In this document: piece by piece, positions 7,301 through 16,158 of the stretch | How the letters are laid out: each line of letters opens with the position of its first letter | Numbering within the stretch: the stretch's first letter is position 1 | Origin: a virus | Direction: 5' to 3' (one strand) | IMG/VR virus record: IMGVR_UViG_3300020159_003442 | Coordinates: 1-24,207 of that record | DNA length: 24,207 nucleotides | The notes under the pieces: model-generated | Told to the model about the DNA's origin: nothing | The model's database searches: none | The model's input: only the letters and a program-made list of their open reading frames with translations | Translations under genes and position numbers: made by a program

Positions 7301-8897
7301 AAATGCTCACATTTGATTTGATGCTCGGCATGCTTCCCGCGTAATAGAACTTCATAAACTGAGGATTTGAGGGATTGTCGGTGTCAAGTTCACCCATTAA
7401 ATTATTGTTGAAAAAATTGCTTCCGGTCGTCGTTGTCATGTCTCCGGCTCCATAGGCGGGGAGATACATAACAGCTGAAACAACCCGTTTAACTCCATCT
7501 ACTTCTGAAGCCCTGACGACTATTTCGTTTCTATAAAGATATTCAGCCCAGTTAGGGTAATTCTCAGGACTAAAAGATGAATCTAGATACTCACTAACTT
7601 CCGCGGAAACGCTTGATGCTACATACCCTTCAAGAACCTCTATCTCGACTGTAACGTAGAGCTCAACAGGCATTACCATGTGAATAAAAGCATCAATACC
7701 AACGGGAGTTCTAGAAGATATGTCGTCATAAATTGATTGTTTTGTTTCAAAACTAACAGGCTGACCATTCGTTCCCCAGACAAAAATTACATACATGCCG
7801 CGAGCATCTGGAGTTCTAAGAGCTGGCGCTGTTCCGTCCAGAAGCGCGTAGGTTAGGCCTTCAACCAATTGAACCATTGTCTCGCCAAGGTTTGCAGAAG
7901 CTGCTGGGGAAGTAACCCCAATGCCGGAAATGGATACTGTCTTTGCAATAGAGTCGAAGTCTGTTATTTCAGCACCAAAACCCATTGCTCCAGATGGAAA
8001 TACTTCTTTTGTAACCTCATCGCTGCCATACATTTGTTGCGTGGTTACCCATACTGTTTCCCCGTCAATATCTAAACCTAGGCCGTCATTAAAAGAAAAC
8101 ATTTGGTTATCTTCATCTGAGCAATCAATAACAACATCAAGGAAGCCTCCAAAAGTCGTTGCTGTTGTTGTGGTTGTTGAAACGGGAGAAGTAGAAGAAC
8201 CATAAGCAAGGTCGTAAACTTTGCATCGTGTAACGCTTGGAAACGTCGACAAAATATAGGACTCAATTTGCGCTGAAGTACAGAGAGAGTTGCTTAATGA
8301 GTTTAGATAAGTAACCCCACGAGAGAGATATTCAACATCTGTTTCAGCCGATTCAACTACAGACGGCGCAGACGTCGTAACGCACGTTAAAATTTCTGAA
8401 GAAGGTTGAGCTATGGTGAGCGGCGTACCGATTGGTATTGCTGGCAACGGGCCCACGACTATTGACTCAAGAACTGCGTTGACTGTCGTCGAGCTGCCAG
8501 ATGCGTAGGCTGTTTCGCGAACAAAAAACGAATACTGAGCAGAATCGCCATCAATTTCTGTAAGGTATGCAATCGCAGTCCCTTCCTGTACAAAGCCACC
8601 AGGAGAAAGAACGGTAAATTGCACGTTTATTGTGGAAACGCCAGCCTCCCTGCGCTCAAGTCCGAGAAGTCTAAGAACCCCTTCAATAGTTCCGTTTGGG
8701 ACTCTGTTGGCAGCAGCTATATAAATTGAGTTGACAACCGATACGGCCTGAAGAAGTGCTTCCTCTACCGAGCCGGAACGAGGTTCAAATTCTGGAAAAG
8801 CCGTACGCGCATAGTCGATGGCAGCAGCGTACAGCTCGGGCGGCTGAAGGTCGTTTACTGTTAAGTCTACGTATTCTGAAAAGTCTGGAGATGCCAT
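7290..8897 (-). CDS. Baseplate wedge protein, gpJ/gp6/gp47-like (535 aa)
   Basis: The N-terminus (YVDLTVNDLQPPELYAAAIDYARTAFPEFEPRSGSVEEALLQAVSVVNSIYIAAANRVPNGTIEGVLRLLGLERREAGVS) is the baseplate-J helical entry. The C-terminal domain carries the expected strand VELYVTVEIEVLEGYVASSVSAEVSEYLDSSFSPENYP, then LYRNEIVVRASEVDGVKRVV. It forms the wedge ring that links the hub to the fibres. The middle section (about 180-330) is long and beta-rich, larger than P2 gpJ (about 300 aa). Its stop lies within the start of the gpI-like gene (11-base overlap). Confidence 0.88.
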   Translation of the reverse strand: MASPDFSEYVDLTVNDLQPPELYAAAIDYARTAFPEFEPRSGSVEEALLQAVSVVNSIYIAAANRVPNGTIEGVLRLLGLERREAGVSTINVQFTVLSPGGFVQEGTAIAYLTEIDGDSAQYSFFVRETAYASGSSTTVNAVLESIVVGPLPAIPIGTPLTIAQPSSEILTCVTTSAPSVVESAETDVEYLSRGVTYLNSLSNSLCTSAQIESYILSTFPSVTRCKVYDLAYGSSTSPVSTTTTTATTFGGFLDVVIDCSDEDNQMFSFNDGLGLDIDGETVWVTTQQMYGSDEVTKEVFPSGAMGFGAEITDFDSIAKTVSISGIGVTSPAASANLGETMVQLVEGLTYALLDGTAPALRTPDARGMYVIFVWGTNGQPVSFETKQSIYDDISSRTPVGIDAFIHMVMPVELYVTVEIEVLEGYVASSVSAEVSEYLDSSFSPENYPNWAEYLYRNEIVVRASEVDGVKRVVSAVMYLPAYGAGDMTTTTGSNFFNNNLMGELDTDNPSNPQFMKFYYAGSMPSIKSNVSIYGA

Positions 8898-8906
8898 AAA
8901 AAAATC

Positions 8907-9200
8907 CTAATAGTTATAAAAAACATCAATTTGATAGTTGGATGTTTTAATGTTTTGTAAGACTTTAACATCCCCGATAAACAACTCAGGAAAGTAAAAA
9001 CTTAAAGACTGTCGTATCGATGAGCCTGTCATGTCTGTAAAAGTCATGTCTTTTATTCCAAAATCAATATCTAGCGCGTATTCTCCTGGTGCCGTTTGGA
9101 TAGATACAGAAATTAACTGGTTGTAATATTGGTCGCTCCCACTGGGGAGAGTCGCTAGGTGATTGTTCGAAAACCTTAAAGGAAAAGCAATTGTGTCCAT
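8907..9200 (-). CDS. Baseplate wedge protein, gp25/gpW-like (97 aa)
   Basis: Size and order (spike, gp25, gpJ) match gp25/gpW of T4/P2. The sequence starts with a polar strand region, then NQLISVSIQTAPGEYALDIDFGIKDMTF, where gp25-like proteins carry the short loop ahead of the FGxxD strand, followed by a helix-rich SIRQSLSFYFPELFIGDVKV and the terminal strand NYQIDVFYNY. The usual EPR core is not clearly recognisable, so this is a divergent member. gp25 polymerises the sheath from the baseplate. Confidence 0.75.
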   Translation of the reverse strand: MDTIAFPLRFSNNHLATLPSGSDQYYNQLISVSIQTAPGEYALDIDFGIKDMTFTDMTGSSIRQSLSFYFPELFIGDVKVLQNIKTSNYQIDVFYNY

Positions 9201-9202
9201 GT

Positions 9203-9523
9203 TTACGAAAACACCTGTGTCTCGAGGATGTCGTTAGCATTGGTCTCGGTTGTGTACTTTTTTGCTAATACAACCAAATGTTCAAATCTTTCATCTATAT
9301 ATCCGCACAAAACATTCTGTCCAACGTTGGGTAAATCACAATAAATGTCGCACGGTCCAAACTCGGCAACAGGATTTAACTTTGGTATTTTAAGAATAAC
9401 CCTGTCTCCTACAATTCTTGTAATAATCCCAATATAGGTCGAGTTTGCATTGGACGAGCGCGAAGAACCTTTTGCCCGGTTTGTAAAATTTGAGTTTGCT
9501 AATGCAATATCTGAAATTGACAT
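9203..9523 (-). CDS. Baseplate spike, OB-fold protein (gpV/gp5-like, 106 aa)
   Basis: The segment [33 protein letters not shown], followed by [23 protein letters not shown], is an OB-fold of the gpV/phage-baseplate-spike type. The protein stops after the OB domain, with no long beta-helix needle and no HxH apex iron motif, so a separate tip protein or the hub must provide the point. It starts seven bases after the hub stop and ends three bases before the gp25-like start. Confidence 0.7.
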   Translation of the reverse strand: MSISDIALANSNFTNRAKGSSRSSNANSTYIGIITRIVGDRVILKIPKLNPVAEFGPCDIYCDLPNVGQNVLCGYIDERFEHLVVLAKKYTTETNANDILETQVFS

Positions 9524-9529
9524 AATGAC

Positions 9530-10891
9530 CTAATCGTCTTCGGTTTCGGGTTTTGGTTTTTCTGGTGTTCTAAAAGATATTGATACCGGTTCTGGTGTTC
9601 CTTCGGAAAAAGCCACTTCAGTAACTAAATAGCCTCCTCGGAACATCGTAGGCTTAGGACCTATAACGACCGTGTGCCCAGGCCTAATGATACACCCGTT
9701 GGGTTTGGCCACCACGACTGCTCCGTCGCCTTCTAATGGGTCGTTTTCGGATTGGCGTATTGTCGGATACTCCATAACTTTGAATTTTTCGGCATCTCTT
9801 GGCATTACGTAACCAGGCTCAAAGCCGTAAAAAAGGCGAGAATATTTTCTAGTTGTTGATTTTTTTGTCTTTGCATTTACTGTAGTTTTTGAATCGGTTC
9901 CAAATTTCCACATAAGCCATTTTTGTGAGCCATAAATCATAACTCCGTCCATAACGTATAAAACAAATTCGTCCTGAGTGGCGGAACCTTTAAGAACCGA
10001 CCAAACGTTTTCGTCAGCGTTGTTCCCGCTTCCTTTGTTTATGGTCTGGGTTTTGTTTGATTTCTCTGCAACGAATTGCAACCCGTATTTACGCGCCGCG
10101 TTAAACGCGTATTCATACACAGAGCTTCCAGATATTGATTCTGGATTTTTATCTCTTTTCATTTTTTGTATTGCTTCATCCCAGGCCGTAACTGTTATTT
10201 GCGGAGAGCCGCCTGGGCCTGGACCAACTTCAACAACCCCAATTTCGTACCATGCTCCTCGGTACTTTATAACCCTGCGATTCATAAAAAAGTTTTTTTC
10301 CATCATTGCGTAATTTTTGTCAATAACAGTAAATTGAATTTGATTGGAGCCATCCATTGAATAGCTAACATTTAAAGACGTAACTAGTGGCCCAAACTCT
10401 CTTGTTTCAGCAAGGCCAAGTTCTTCAATTTCAAAAGTTCGGTAAAGAAGACGGATGGAGTCTTGCACTTCCAGTGCTTCGGATTGCTTAGCATATTTAC
10501 CCATGTGATAATTGCTGCGTCTGTATTCTTTAATAGCAGCATTTACGCTTAAAAGCTGTGACTTTTTTGAGTTAGAACTATTTGCAAGGGCAACAAGATT
10601 TGAAACTAAAAAAATTATCACCCATTTATCTTTGTCAAATATGACTACGGTAGGGGCTAAGACTCTTTTAGAAACAAGGTCCCCCAAATCCGCTGTCGGA
10701 TATACAAGAGGTTTTACTTTTGGTTCATAAAAAACCGGCCGAGCATAAAGACTCAGCAAGGAGCCAAGGCCAAACTCCTGAAAAACCGGATTAGAACCAA
10801 GCGTTAATATGTCATATATGGAAGAATCTCCCCGGCCAAGGGATAGTTCAGCAGCATTTAAGAAAAGGTTTAGGTCAGCTTCAGTAACCAT
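9530..10891 (-). CDS. Baseplate hub protein (gp27/gpD/XkdQ-like, 453 aa)
   Basis: Residues from about 165 onward show the hub fold: FGPLVTSLNVSYSMDGSNQIQFTVIDKNYAMMEKNFF, the strand pair RGAWYEIGVVEV, the PQITVTAWDEAIQKMKR segment, and VYEYAFNAARKYGLQFVAE. The final third (VMEYPTIRQSENDPLEGDG, ANGCIIRPGHTVVIG, PVSISFRTPEKP) is typical for the distal domain. Hubs form the trimer that connects the tube to the spike. The order tape measure - 351 aa - hub - spike is conserved in simple contractile tails. No lysozyme domain is present, in contrast to T4 gp5. Confidence 0.85.
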   Translation of the reverse strand: MVTEADLNLFLNAAELSLGRGDSSIYDILTLGSNPVFQEFGLGSLLSLYARPVFYEPKVKPLVYPTADLGDLVSKRVLAPTVVIFDKDKWVIIFLVSNLVALANSSNSKKSQLLSVNAAIKEYRRSNYHMGKYAKQSEALEVQDSIRLLYRTFEIEELGLAETREFGPLVTSLNVSYSMDGSNQIQFTVIDKNYAMMEKNFFMNRRVIKYRGAWYEIGVVEVGPGPGGSPQITVTAWDEAIQKMKRDKNPESISGSSVYEYAFNAARKYGLQFVAEKSNKTQTINKGSGNNADENVWSVLKGSATQDEFVLYVMDGVMIYGSQKWLMWKFGTDSKTTVNAKTKKSTTRKYSRLFYGFEPGYVMPRDAEKFKVMEYPTIRQSENDPLEGDGAVVVAKPNGCIIRPGHTVVIGPKPTMFRGGYLVTEVAFSEGTPEPVSISFRTPEKPKPETEDD

Positions 10892-11946
10892 TAGCTACCT
10901 TTGTATGGGTTATATCGAGAAAGACTTCTATTGTATGCTTCAGTCAAGGTCTTAAGATAGTTTTTTCTTGCTGCACCTTTAAGATTGCCAACAAATCCCT
11001 CTGTTTGTGTTGCTTGAACTGCCGTTACAAAAGCCTTACCTGCTCTACCAGCGAGCATTGTTGGGAATCGTGGAGAATTTGAGTAATAAACCCATGTGGT
11101 TCCTTCTTGCTTCCAGAGGGAACCATATACGTCGCCATAAGTCGGTGCTGTCGTTCTAGTAAAACGATAATATTTTTTACCCTGTGTGACCCCAACCTGT
11201 GATTGTCCTGTTCCTCCGGCCGCTGCTGGCCCCCCAACAACGTTGTCGCCGGTTGCAGTTCCCGCCGAATCTTCCGAAGTGTTTGGCTCGTCTTCACCGC
11301 CTCCGCCGCCTCCCCCACCGGGTCTTGTTGTTAGGTTGGTGTATTTTAATTTAGGAAATTTAGTAAATTTCATATTCCTCTCTTGATACTCCATTAAACC
11401 AATAGTGCATTGAGCAGCAACTATTTCCCCATTGGTGTTTACCCTGCTTGTTTTGACTGAAAACTCTGCAATGTACCAAAAACCATTTGTTAGAAAAGTG
11501 TCAAAGTTTTCAAAATAAACAGGCTCTGCTGAGTCCGCCATCCACCGAAGAGTGACAAGCTGTTGTTCAATACTTGTGGTCAAACCGTCAAGAGGTGCGG
11601 CTACAAGAAATTCAAAAACTGCTTTATAATTCTTGCTTGCGCGTATATCGATTAACGGTTTACTAAGAGGGATTGGTATCTCCGATATATCTACCCCGGC
11701 TCCATCGTAAACAATCTGACTAGGAGGAAAACTAAATTCAAAAAAATTTTGCGGGTATGACTTTTGAGTCATTCGTCTAGTTTTCATAGACTGACCAATA
11801 GTTATATCCTGATATCCGTAGGTGAATACATTTTCGTTTTCGGCGTTTGGGCCAAATCTTACTAATAACCTAAGTCTTGCTGTTTGGGACGTTCTTGAAA
11901 TACTAGTAATAGATTCGGGCAAATATCTGCCAGCTACGTAGGGCAT
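10891..11946 (-). CDS. Tube-initiator / LysM-like baseplate protein with poly-Gly linker (351 aa)
   Basis: The gene lies between the tape measure and the hub, where myoviruses encode the gp53/XkdP-like protein that caps the tube base. Residues about 1-205 form the conserved-looking part (QSMKTRRMTQKSYPQNFFEFSFPPSQIVYDGAG; IRASKNYKAVFEFLVAA; the NGFWYIAEFSVKTSRVNTNGEIVAAQ strand set). A run of eight glycines (about 214-221) and a low-complexity stretch (EDEPNTSEDSAG) act as a linker. The C-terminal part contains a small aromatic motif (YGSLWKQEGTTWVYYSNS) and a basic tail. No clear LysM motif can be pointed out, so the name is by position. The start shares bases with the tape measure stop, and its own stop is TAATG with the next start. 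Confidence 0.6.
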   Translation of the reverse strand: MPYVAGRYLPESITSISRTSQTARLRLLVRFGPNAENENVFTYGYQDITIGQSMKTRRMTQKSYPQNFFEFSFPPSQIVYDGAGVDISEIPIPLSKPLIDIRASKNYKAVFEFLVAAPLDGLTTSIEQQLVTLRWMADSAEPVYFENFDTFLTNGFWYIAEFSVKTSRVNTNGEIVAAQCTIGLMEYQERNMKFTKFPKLKYTNLTTRPGGGGGGGGEDEPNTSEDSAGTATGDNVVGGPAAAGGTGQSQVGVTQGKKYYRFTRTTAPTYGDVYGSLWKQEGTTWVYYSNSPRFPTMLAGRAGKAFVTAVQATQTEGFVGNLKGAARKNYLKTLTEAYNRSLSRYNPYKGS

Positions 11947-14900
11947 TATTTTCTCTCTCTATAATTTCTTTGAGCTTTTGAAATTTCGCTCATAACAATT
12001 CGTGCTATTGCTCTTTCATCTTGTTTGTCGGTTGCGTAAACATTGATTGTTACGCCGCCTAAGTTTTCTGAGGTAGTGGCTCTTGGTGCGCTTTGTCCAA
12101 TCCTAGATGTTCCGGTGTCTCCGACTGGAGAAGATGGTGGCACAACATGTAAATGCCGCGAGCCGGCAGCTCCATGAAATTCAGCAAAACCGCCAGCGTT
12201 GTTAATTGTAGTTGCGTACTGTCCTAGGTTTTGGCCAACGAGGTCATAAGCATTTCCTGTTGCGTGGTCAGAGCTAGGGGAACCAAGGCTGTGATTTCTC
12301 CAAGAAGAAGTTATCGACCTCTTACCAGTCAACCCTGAGTTAAAGTAATTATGGCGGCTCATTGTACGGCTTAGCCTTGAAGAGACGGTGTCCCCCACTC
12401 CTTTCGCACGAGGTGACGATGTGTCTGGCGTTCCTGTTCCCGCATTTCCCCACCAAGCCGGTGTGCCATTCCACCACTCGGGCTTGTCGTCGAACCCTGT
12501 ACCTATAGCGCCAACAAGCGCCTTTTGAAGTTCTTTTTGTTGGCCCTCTAGTTGGTCTGCAAGTGTTCCAGCTGTGCTTGTTGTCAAAGCCCCAGCTGCT
12601 CCTAAGTCTATTCCAAAAGACGCAAGAGTTTTAGCTATCTGTTCAGGAGTTGAGCCAAGACTCGCGCCGCTAGAAAGGAAATTTTCAAGACCTCGTGCTT
12701 TATCTCTAGTGCCTTTGTCGTCAGATTTATACATTGTTTCAAGTTGACTTTTGATTCCTTGAAATCCGGCAGCACCATCAGAAAACTCCAAACCGCTTCC
12801 AGCAATGAGCTGCATGATTCCGCCAGTGCGTGAAGTGGCAAGGTTTGAGGCTTGTCGATTGACTAATTTTGTATAAGATGAACCTGCATTTTTTTCAAAG
12901 TCGGCTCTTCCAACTGAACCTAATTGATTACCTTGTTTAAATAAATCTCCGTCTTTACCAAACATGTTCTGAAAACCATAAAGTTGAGCAAGAGGGTTGT
13001 CTGCATTTTTTTCAGCAAGATATGCGGTTGTTTTTCGCATGTAGTCGATATAGTCTTCTTTAGAGCCTCCACCAGCTGTATATATGCCTCGACCGGCAGC
13101 ATTCATAGCGCTTGTTAGTGCCTTTGATTTGTTTACTTCGTCAAATACCTTGTTGGCTTGCAAAATCATGTCGGTTCCGGAGCGAGCAAGACCCGCAGCA
13201 GTAAGGTCCATCTTTAGTCCCAGTGCCCCTATCGCGTCTGTCAGGTTTACCGTTGGGTCGTAAAGATTGACATTCATTGTTTGAGCTAGTTTTAAGAGTT
13301 CGTCTTTGCTCTTACCTGTAGCCCCCTGAAGACCGTTCATTACGGAATCAAATTGAGTTATAAGCGATTGTGTTGCAACTTCCGTATTTATCGACTGCGT
13401 ACGAAGTTCGGCACCAAAGTCCCCTAAGTGAGAACGGCCGCGTTCTGCTTGCGTTCCTGTAATTGTTCCTTGTTTTTCAAGGCTTGTAATATATGCTCTT
13501 TTGTCGACATCGGACATTGATTCGTAATTTAGCGAAGCTTGCACCAGCTTGTTGCTTGCTGTTGTTGCTTCCTCGGTAAATCCATTAATAAGACTTCCAG
13601 TAATAGAGCGAAGAGACTTTCCAGTAAGCGCTTTGGCCGCTTCTTTGGCAACCATCTTTTCAGCTTTTTGTCCGCCAAAGTATCCAGTTATGCCACCAAT
13701 AATTGTTCCGACTAAAGCTCCTATCCCGGTTCCAATAACTGGAATAAATGAACCAATTGCTGCGCCGGTTGCTGCTCCGGCAACCATGCCTGTTCCTACA
13801 CCTCCAGCCTTGGTGCGAGCTCCTTTGCCCTGCACGAGGTTTGCCAAAACGCCAGCACCCATCACGCCTACACCAAGCGCTGGAATTGCCATCAGGTTTG
13901 AACCCATGCCTATGGCATCAGCATTTTCTTTCATCATGCTTGGAGCCATGTCCGAGTTGGCAAAAGCTGAAATTGCTTGGCCAGCCAAAAGTCCACCCAT
14001 ACTAAAGCCGCCTTTTAGCTTGGCTCCAGCAGCACCCATTTGTCTTTTAAAACCTGTTTTGGCATTAGGGTTGGCTCTTTGAACGTCTCGGTCAACCACT
14101 ATGTTTCCGCTGGCATCTCTGTAGGCACCGGGAGTTTGCATCGCTTGACTTTGTCGCCACGACGGTGCATTTCCTGACATTAGTTGCTGCGGTTGAGATT
14201 CATAAATAAAGTCATTAGCGTCAAAGTAGGCTTGTTGTGCAAGGTTCATTGAACCCACTGGATTAAGAAATCCCCCTAGCCGACCCACTGTGTTGGTAAG
14301 CCCTGGAAACCTGCTGCCGATTCTTCCGCCTGCAAACCTTTGCATTCCTCTACTGGAGTTGGCTTGCGCACCGGTCATTGTTGATGTTCCAGTAACCACC
14401 CCACCCGGGCCAATTGTTGGTGTCACGTGTGTAAGCCCCATACCTGGGTATAGCGGAAGGCCCATCATGTTCATGGCTGCGCTGCCCATGTTTTGCCCTG
14501 CGACTTTAAAATTGGTTCCCCTTCGACCTGCTCTTTGTGCTGCTCGACGACCCTTAAGCAGTCCGTATCCAGCTATACCGGTAATAAGCTCACCACCCAA
14601 AGGTATGCCGGCCAATCCACCAACGACGTTGCCGAGTAGTCTTATAATTTTTTCAACAACGGTTAAAACTTGGTTGATTGTTGGAAGAGCCGCCACAAAT
14701 GCTTCTTTAAACTTTGCTGCAAAGTCCATAAGTGCGTCCACGACATCAGCAAGTTTGTCTCCAAACGCTAAAAAATCTTCTTTGTTGTCAACTGCGAGTT
14801 GTGCAAAATGTTCGACGTTGTCGCCAATACCGCTAAATAATGCGTTTAGCGGCTTTGCAAACATGTCGATAACGATTGAGCCTCCGGCTCTTAGTTTGTC

Positions 14901-16139
14901 AAGTGCCGTAGTTATGAACGTCCAAGCTTTTTTAAATTCAATATATACATTCTTGACAGAAGTAAGCATTCCTTCTGATTGAGGCAGATACTTGTCAAAA
15001 AGGTTTACAGTGAAATTAGCTAATTTTTCCGTAGCTTTAACTATCGTGTCTAAAAAACCTGGGCCGAACGCGACTAATGCAGGAGATATTCTTTCAATGG
15101 TGTTTCTAACAATATTAAAAATCTTTTGCATAGCTTCCGTTGCTGGACCAAGTAGTGGTGTTCCAATATCGGCAAAAAGGCTTGTCAAAAGAGTTTTGAA
15201 TTTTTTAAACGAGCCAACTAGTGTTCCGCTCATCAGGTCTGCCGCACCGGTAATTCCAGCAGCCTTGGACATGTCTCCAGAAAGTATTGACTTGAATATG
15301 TCTTCTACTCCACCGCCGCCTTTTTTTATCTTTTTGAAAGCTTTTTCAAACTCTGGTCCTATGGCTTTTGCTGCTGCAGTTACCTTTGATGTAACTTTTC
15401 CTTCTTTTTGAAGAAGGCCAACAAACTCACCTATGGAAGCAAGGTTCTTTCCTTGGTCTCCACCTATTGCAGCAAAGTCTCTTAAGGCTCTAATTACCTG
15501 TTGGCTCTTGCCGGTAAATTGACTGTTTCTACTTACTGCAGCAAACGCGGCGCTTAAGTTTTCAACACCGAACACGGCAAGTTGTGCGTCGGATGTAAGG
15601 TTTCGCAACATAGCCATACTGTGGTTCATAGCAGAACCAAATTTTGGTGTTGCTTTTTGAGTGTGTGCGTATTGGGCGGCAGTAAATTCTCTTTGTGCAG
15701 CAGCAGCAATTGACAGAGTTACTCCTACCGCTGCTGCCGCTGCCGCTACCCCGCCCATTGACCATTTGTAAGCTTTCATGATTGCATTGCCTGCTGCAAA
15801 AGCAGCATTAACGCTCATAAGAGAAGCGGCCACGACGGCAAATTCAACAGCGAGACCGATTACGGCGAACATCAAAAACCTGGCTGATTTCATAAAAAAC
15901 CTAGACGCCGAAGACGCCTTGTTCATAGACTGAGCAAGAATATTTGTTCTTTGGGAAAGACTGTTGGTATGGTTGTAGGCCTGTCTCATTTGCCTATTGC
16001 TTTGACCTATAGAGCCACTTAGCTGACTGTTTCTTTGTGACAGGAGTTTTGACGATGCGGCAAGCGCAGCCATCTTGCCCTGGAGCTTTTCAAAACCCCG
16101 CCCTTCGGCAGAAACTATTACTTTTTCAATCTCTGCCAT
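11946..16139 (-). CDS. Tape measure protein with C-terminal M15-type peptidase domain (1397 aa)
   Basis: It is the longest gene and follows the chaperone pair, so it is the tape measure that sets tail length. An N-terminal polar helical stretch (about 1-80, many Q/N/S) precedes two hydrophobic segments (about 85-115 and 127-146). Residues about 735-830 hold a second, glycine-zipper-like hydrophobic region (AATGAAIGSFIPVIGTGIGALVGTIIGG), as expected for a protein that enters the host membrane. At about 1240-1335 lies an M15-like peptidase: SDHATGNAYD (His1292, Asp1299) and RHLHV (His1331) match the HxxGxAxD...HxH zinc ligands. The final helix (RAIARIVMSEI) is the likely chaperone- or baseplate-binding end. 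AAGGTG before the ATG is the ribosome site. Confidence 0.93.
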   Translation of the reverse strand: MAEIEKVIVSAEGRGFEKLQGKMAALAASSKLLSQRNSQLSGSIGQSNRQMRQAYNHTNSLSQRTNILAQSMNKASSASRFFMKSARFLMFAVIGLAVEFAVVAASLMSVNAAFAAGNAIMKAYKWSMGGVAAAAAAVGVTLSIAAAAQREFTAAQYAHTQKATPKFGSAMNHSMAMLRNLTSDAQLAVFGVENLSAAFAAVSRNSQFTGKSQQVIRALRDFAAIGGDQGKNLASIGEFVGLLQKEGKVTSKVTAAAKAIGPEFEKAFKKIKKGGGGVEDIFKSILSGDMSKAAGITGAADLMSGTLVGSFKKFKTLLTSLFADIGTPLLGPATEAMQKIFNIVRNTIERISPALVAFGPGFLDTIVKATEKLANFTVNLFDKYLPQSEGMLTSVKNVYIEFKKAWTFITTALDKLRAGGSIVIDMFAKPLNALFSGIGDNVEHFAQLAVDNKEDFLAFGDKLADVVDALMDFAAKFKEAFVAALPTINQVLTVVEKIIRLLGNVVGGLAGIPLGGELITGIAGYGLLKGRRAAQRAGRRGTNFKVAGQNMGSAAMNMMGLPLYPGMGLTHVTPTIGPGGVVTGTSTMTGAQANSSRGMQRFAGGRIGSRFPGLTNTVGRLGGFLNPVGSMNLAQQAYFDANDFIYESQPQQLMSGNAPSWRQSQAMQTPGAYRDASGNIVVDRDVQRANPNAKTGFKRQMGAAGAKLKGGFSMGGLLAGQAISAFANSDMAPSMMKENADAIGMGSNLMAIPALGVGVMGAGVLANLVQGKGARTKAGGVGTGMVAGAATGAAIGSFIPVIGTGIGALVGTIIGGITGYFGGQKAEKMVAKEAAKALTGKSLRSITGSLINGFTEEATTASNKLVQASLNYESMSDVDKRAYITSLEKQGTITGTQAERGRSHLGDFGAELRTQSINTEVATQSLITQFDSVMNGLQGATGKSKDELLKLAQTMNVNLYDPTVNLTDAIGALGLKMDLTAAGLARSGTDMILQANKVFDEVNKSKALTSAMNAAGRGIYTAGGGSKEDYIDYMRKTTAYLAEKNADNPLAQLYGFQNMFGKDGDLFKQGNQLGSVGRADFEKNAGSSYTKLVNRQASNLATSRTGGIMQLIAGSGLEFSDGAAGFQGIKSQLETMYKSDDKGTRDKARGLENFLSSGASLGSTPEQIAKTLASFGIDLGAAGALTTSTAGTLADQLEGQQKELQKALVGAIGTGFDDKPEWWNGTPAWWGNAGTGTPDTSSPRAKGVGDTVSSRLSRTMSRHNYFNSGLTGKRSITSSWRNHSLGSPSSDHATGNAYDLVGQNLGQYATTINNAGGFAEFHGAAGSRHLHVVPPSSPVGDTGTSRIGQSAPRATTSENLGGVTINVYATDKQDERAIARIVMSEISKAQRNYRERK

Positions 16140-16158
16140 AAGACACCTTGAGTATTAA

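Noticed and set aside
14830-14852. Stem-loop with 8-bp arms (CCGCTAAA) in the tape measure gene
   Set aside because: Length is at the chance level for a window of this size, in the middle of a gene.
13549-14982. Long plus-strand open frames (13549-14082, 14290-14982) opposite the tape measure gene
   Set aside because: They are proline/serine-rich mirror translations of the alanine/glycine-rich tape measure, with no ribosome site; all real genes are on the other strand.
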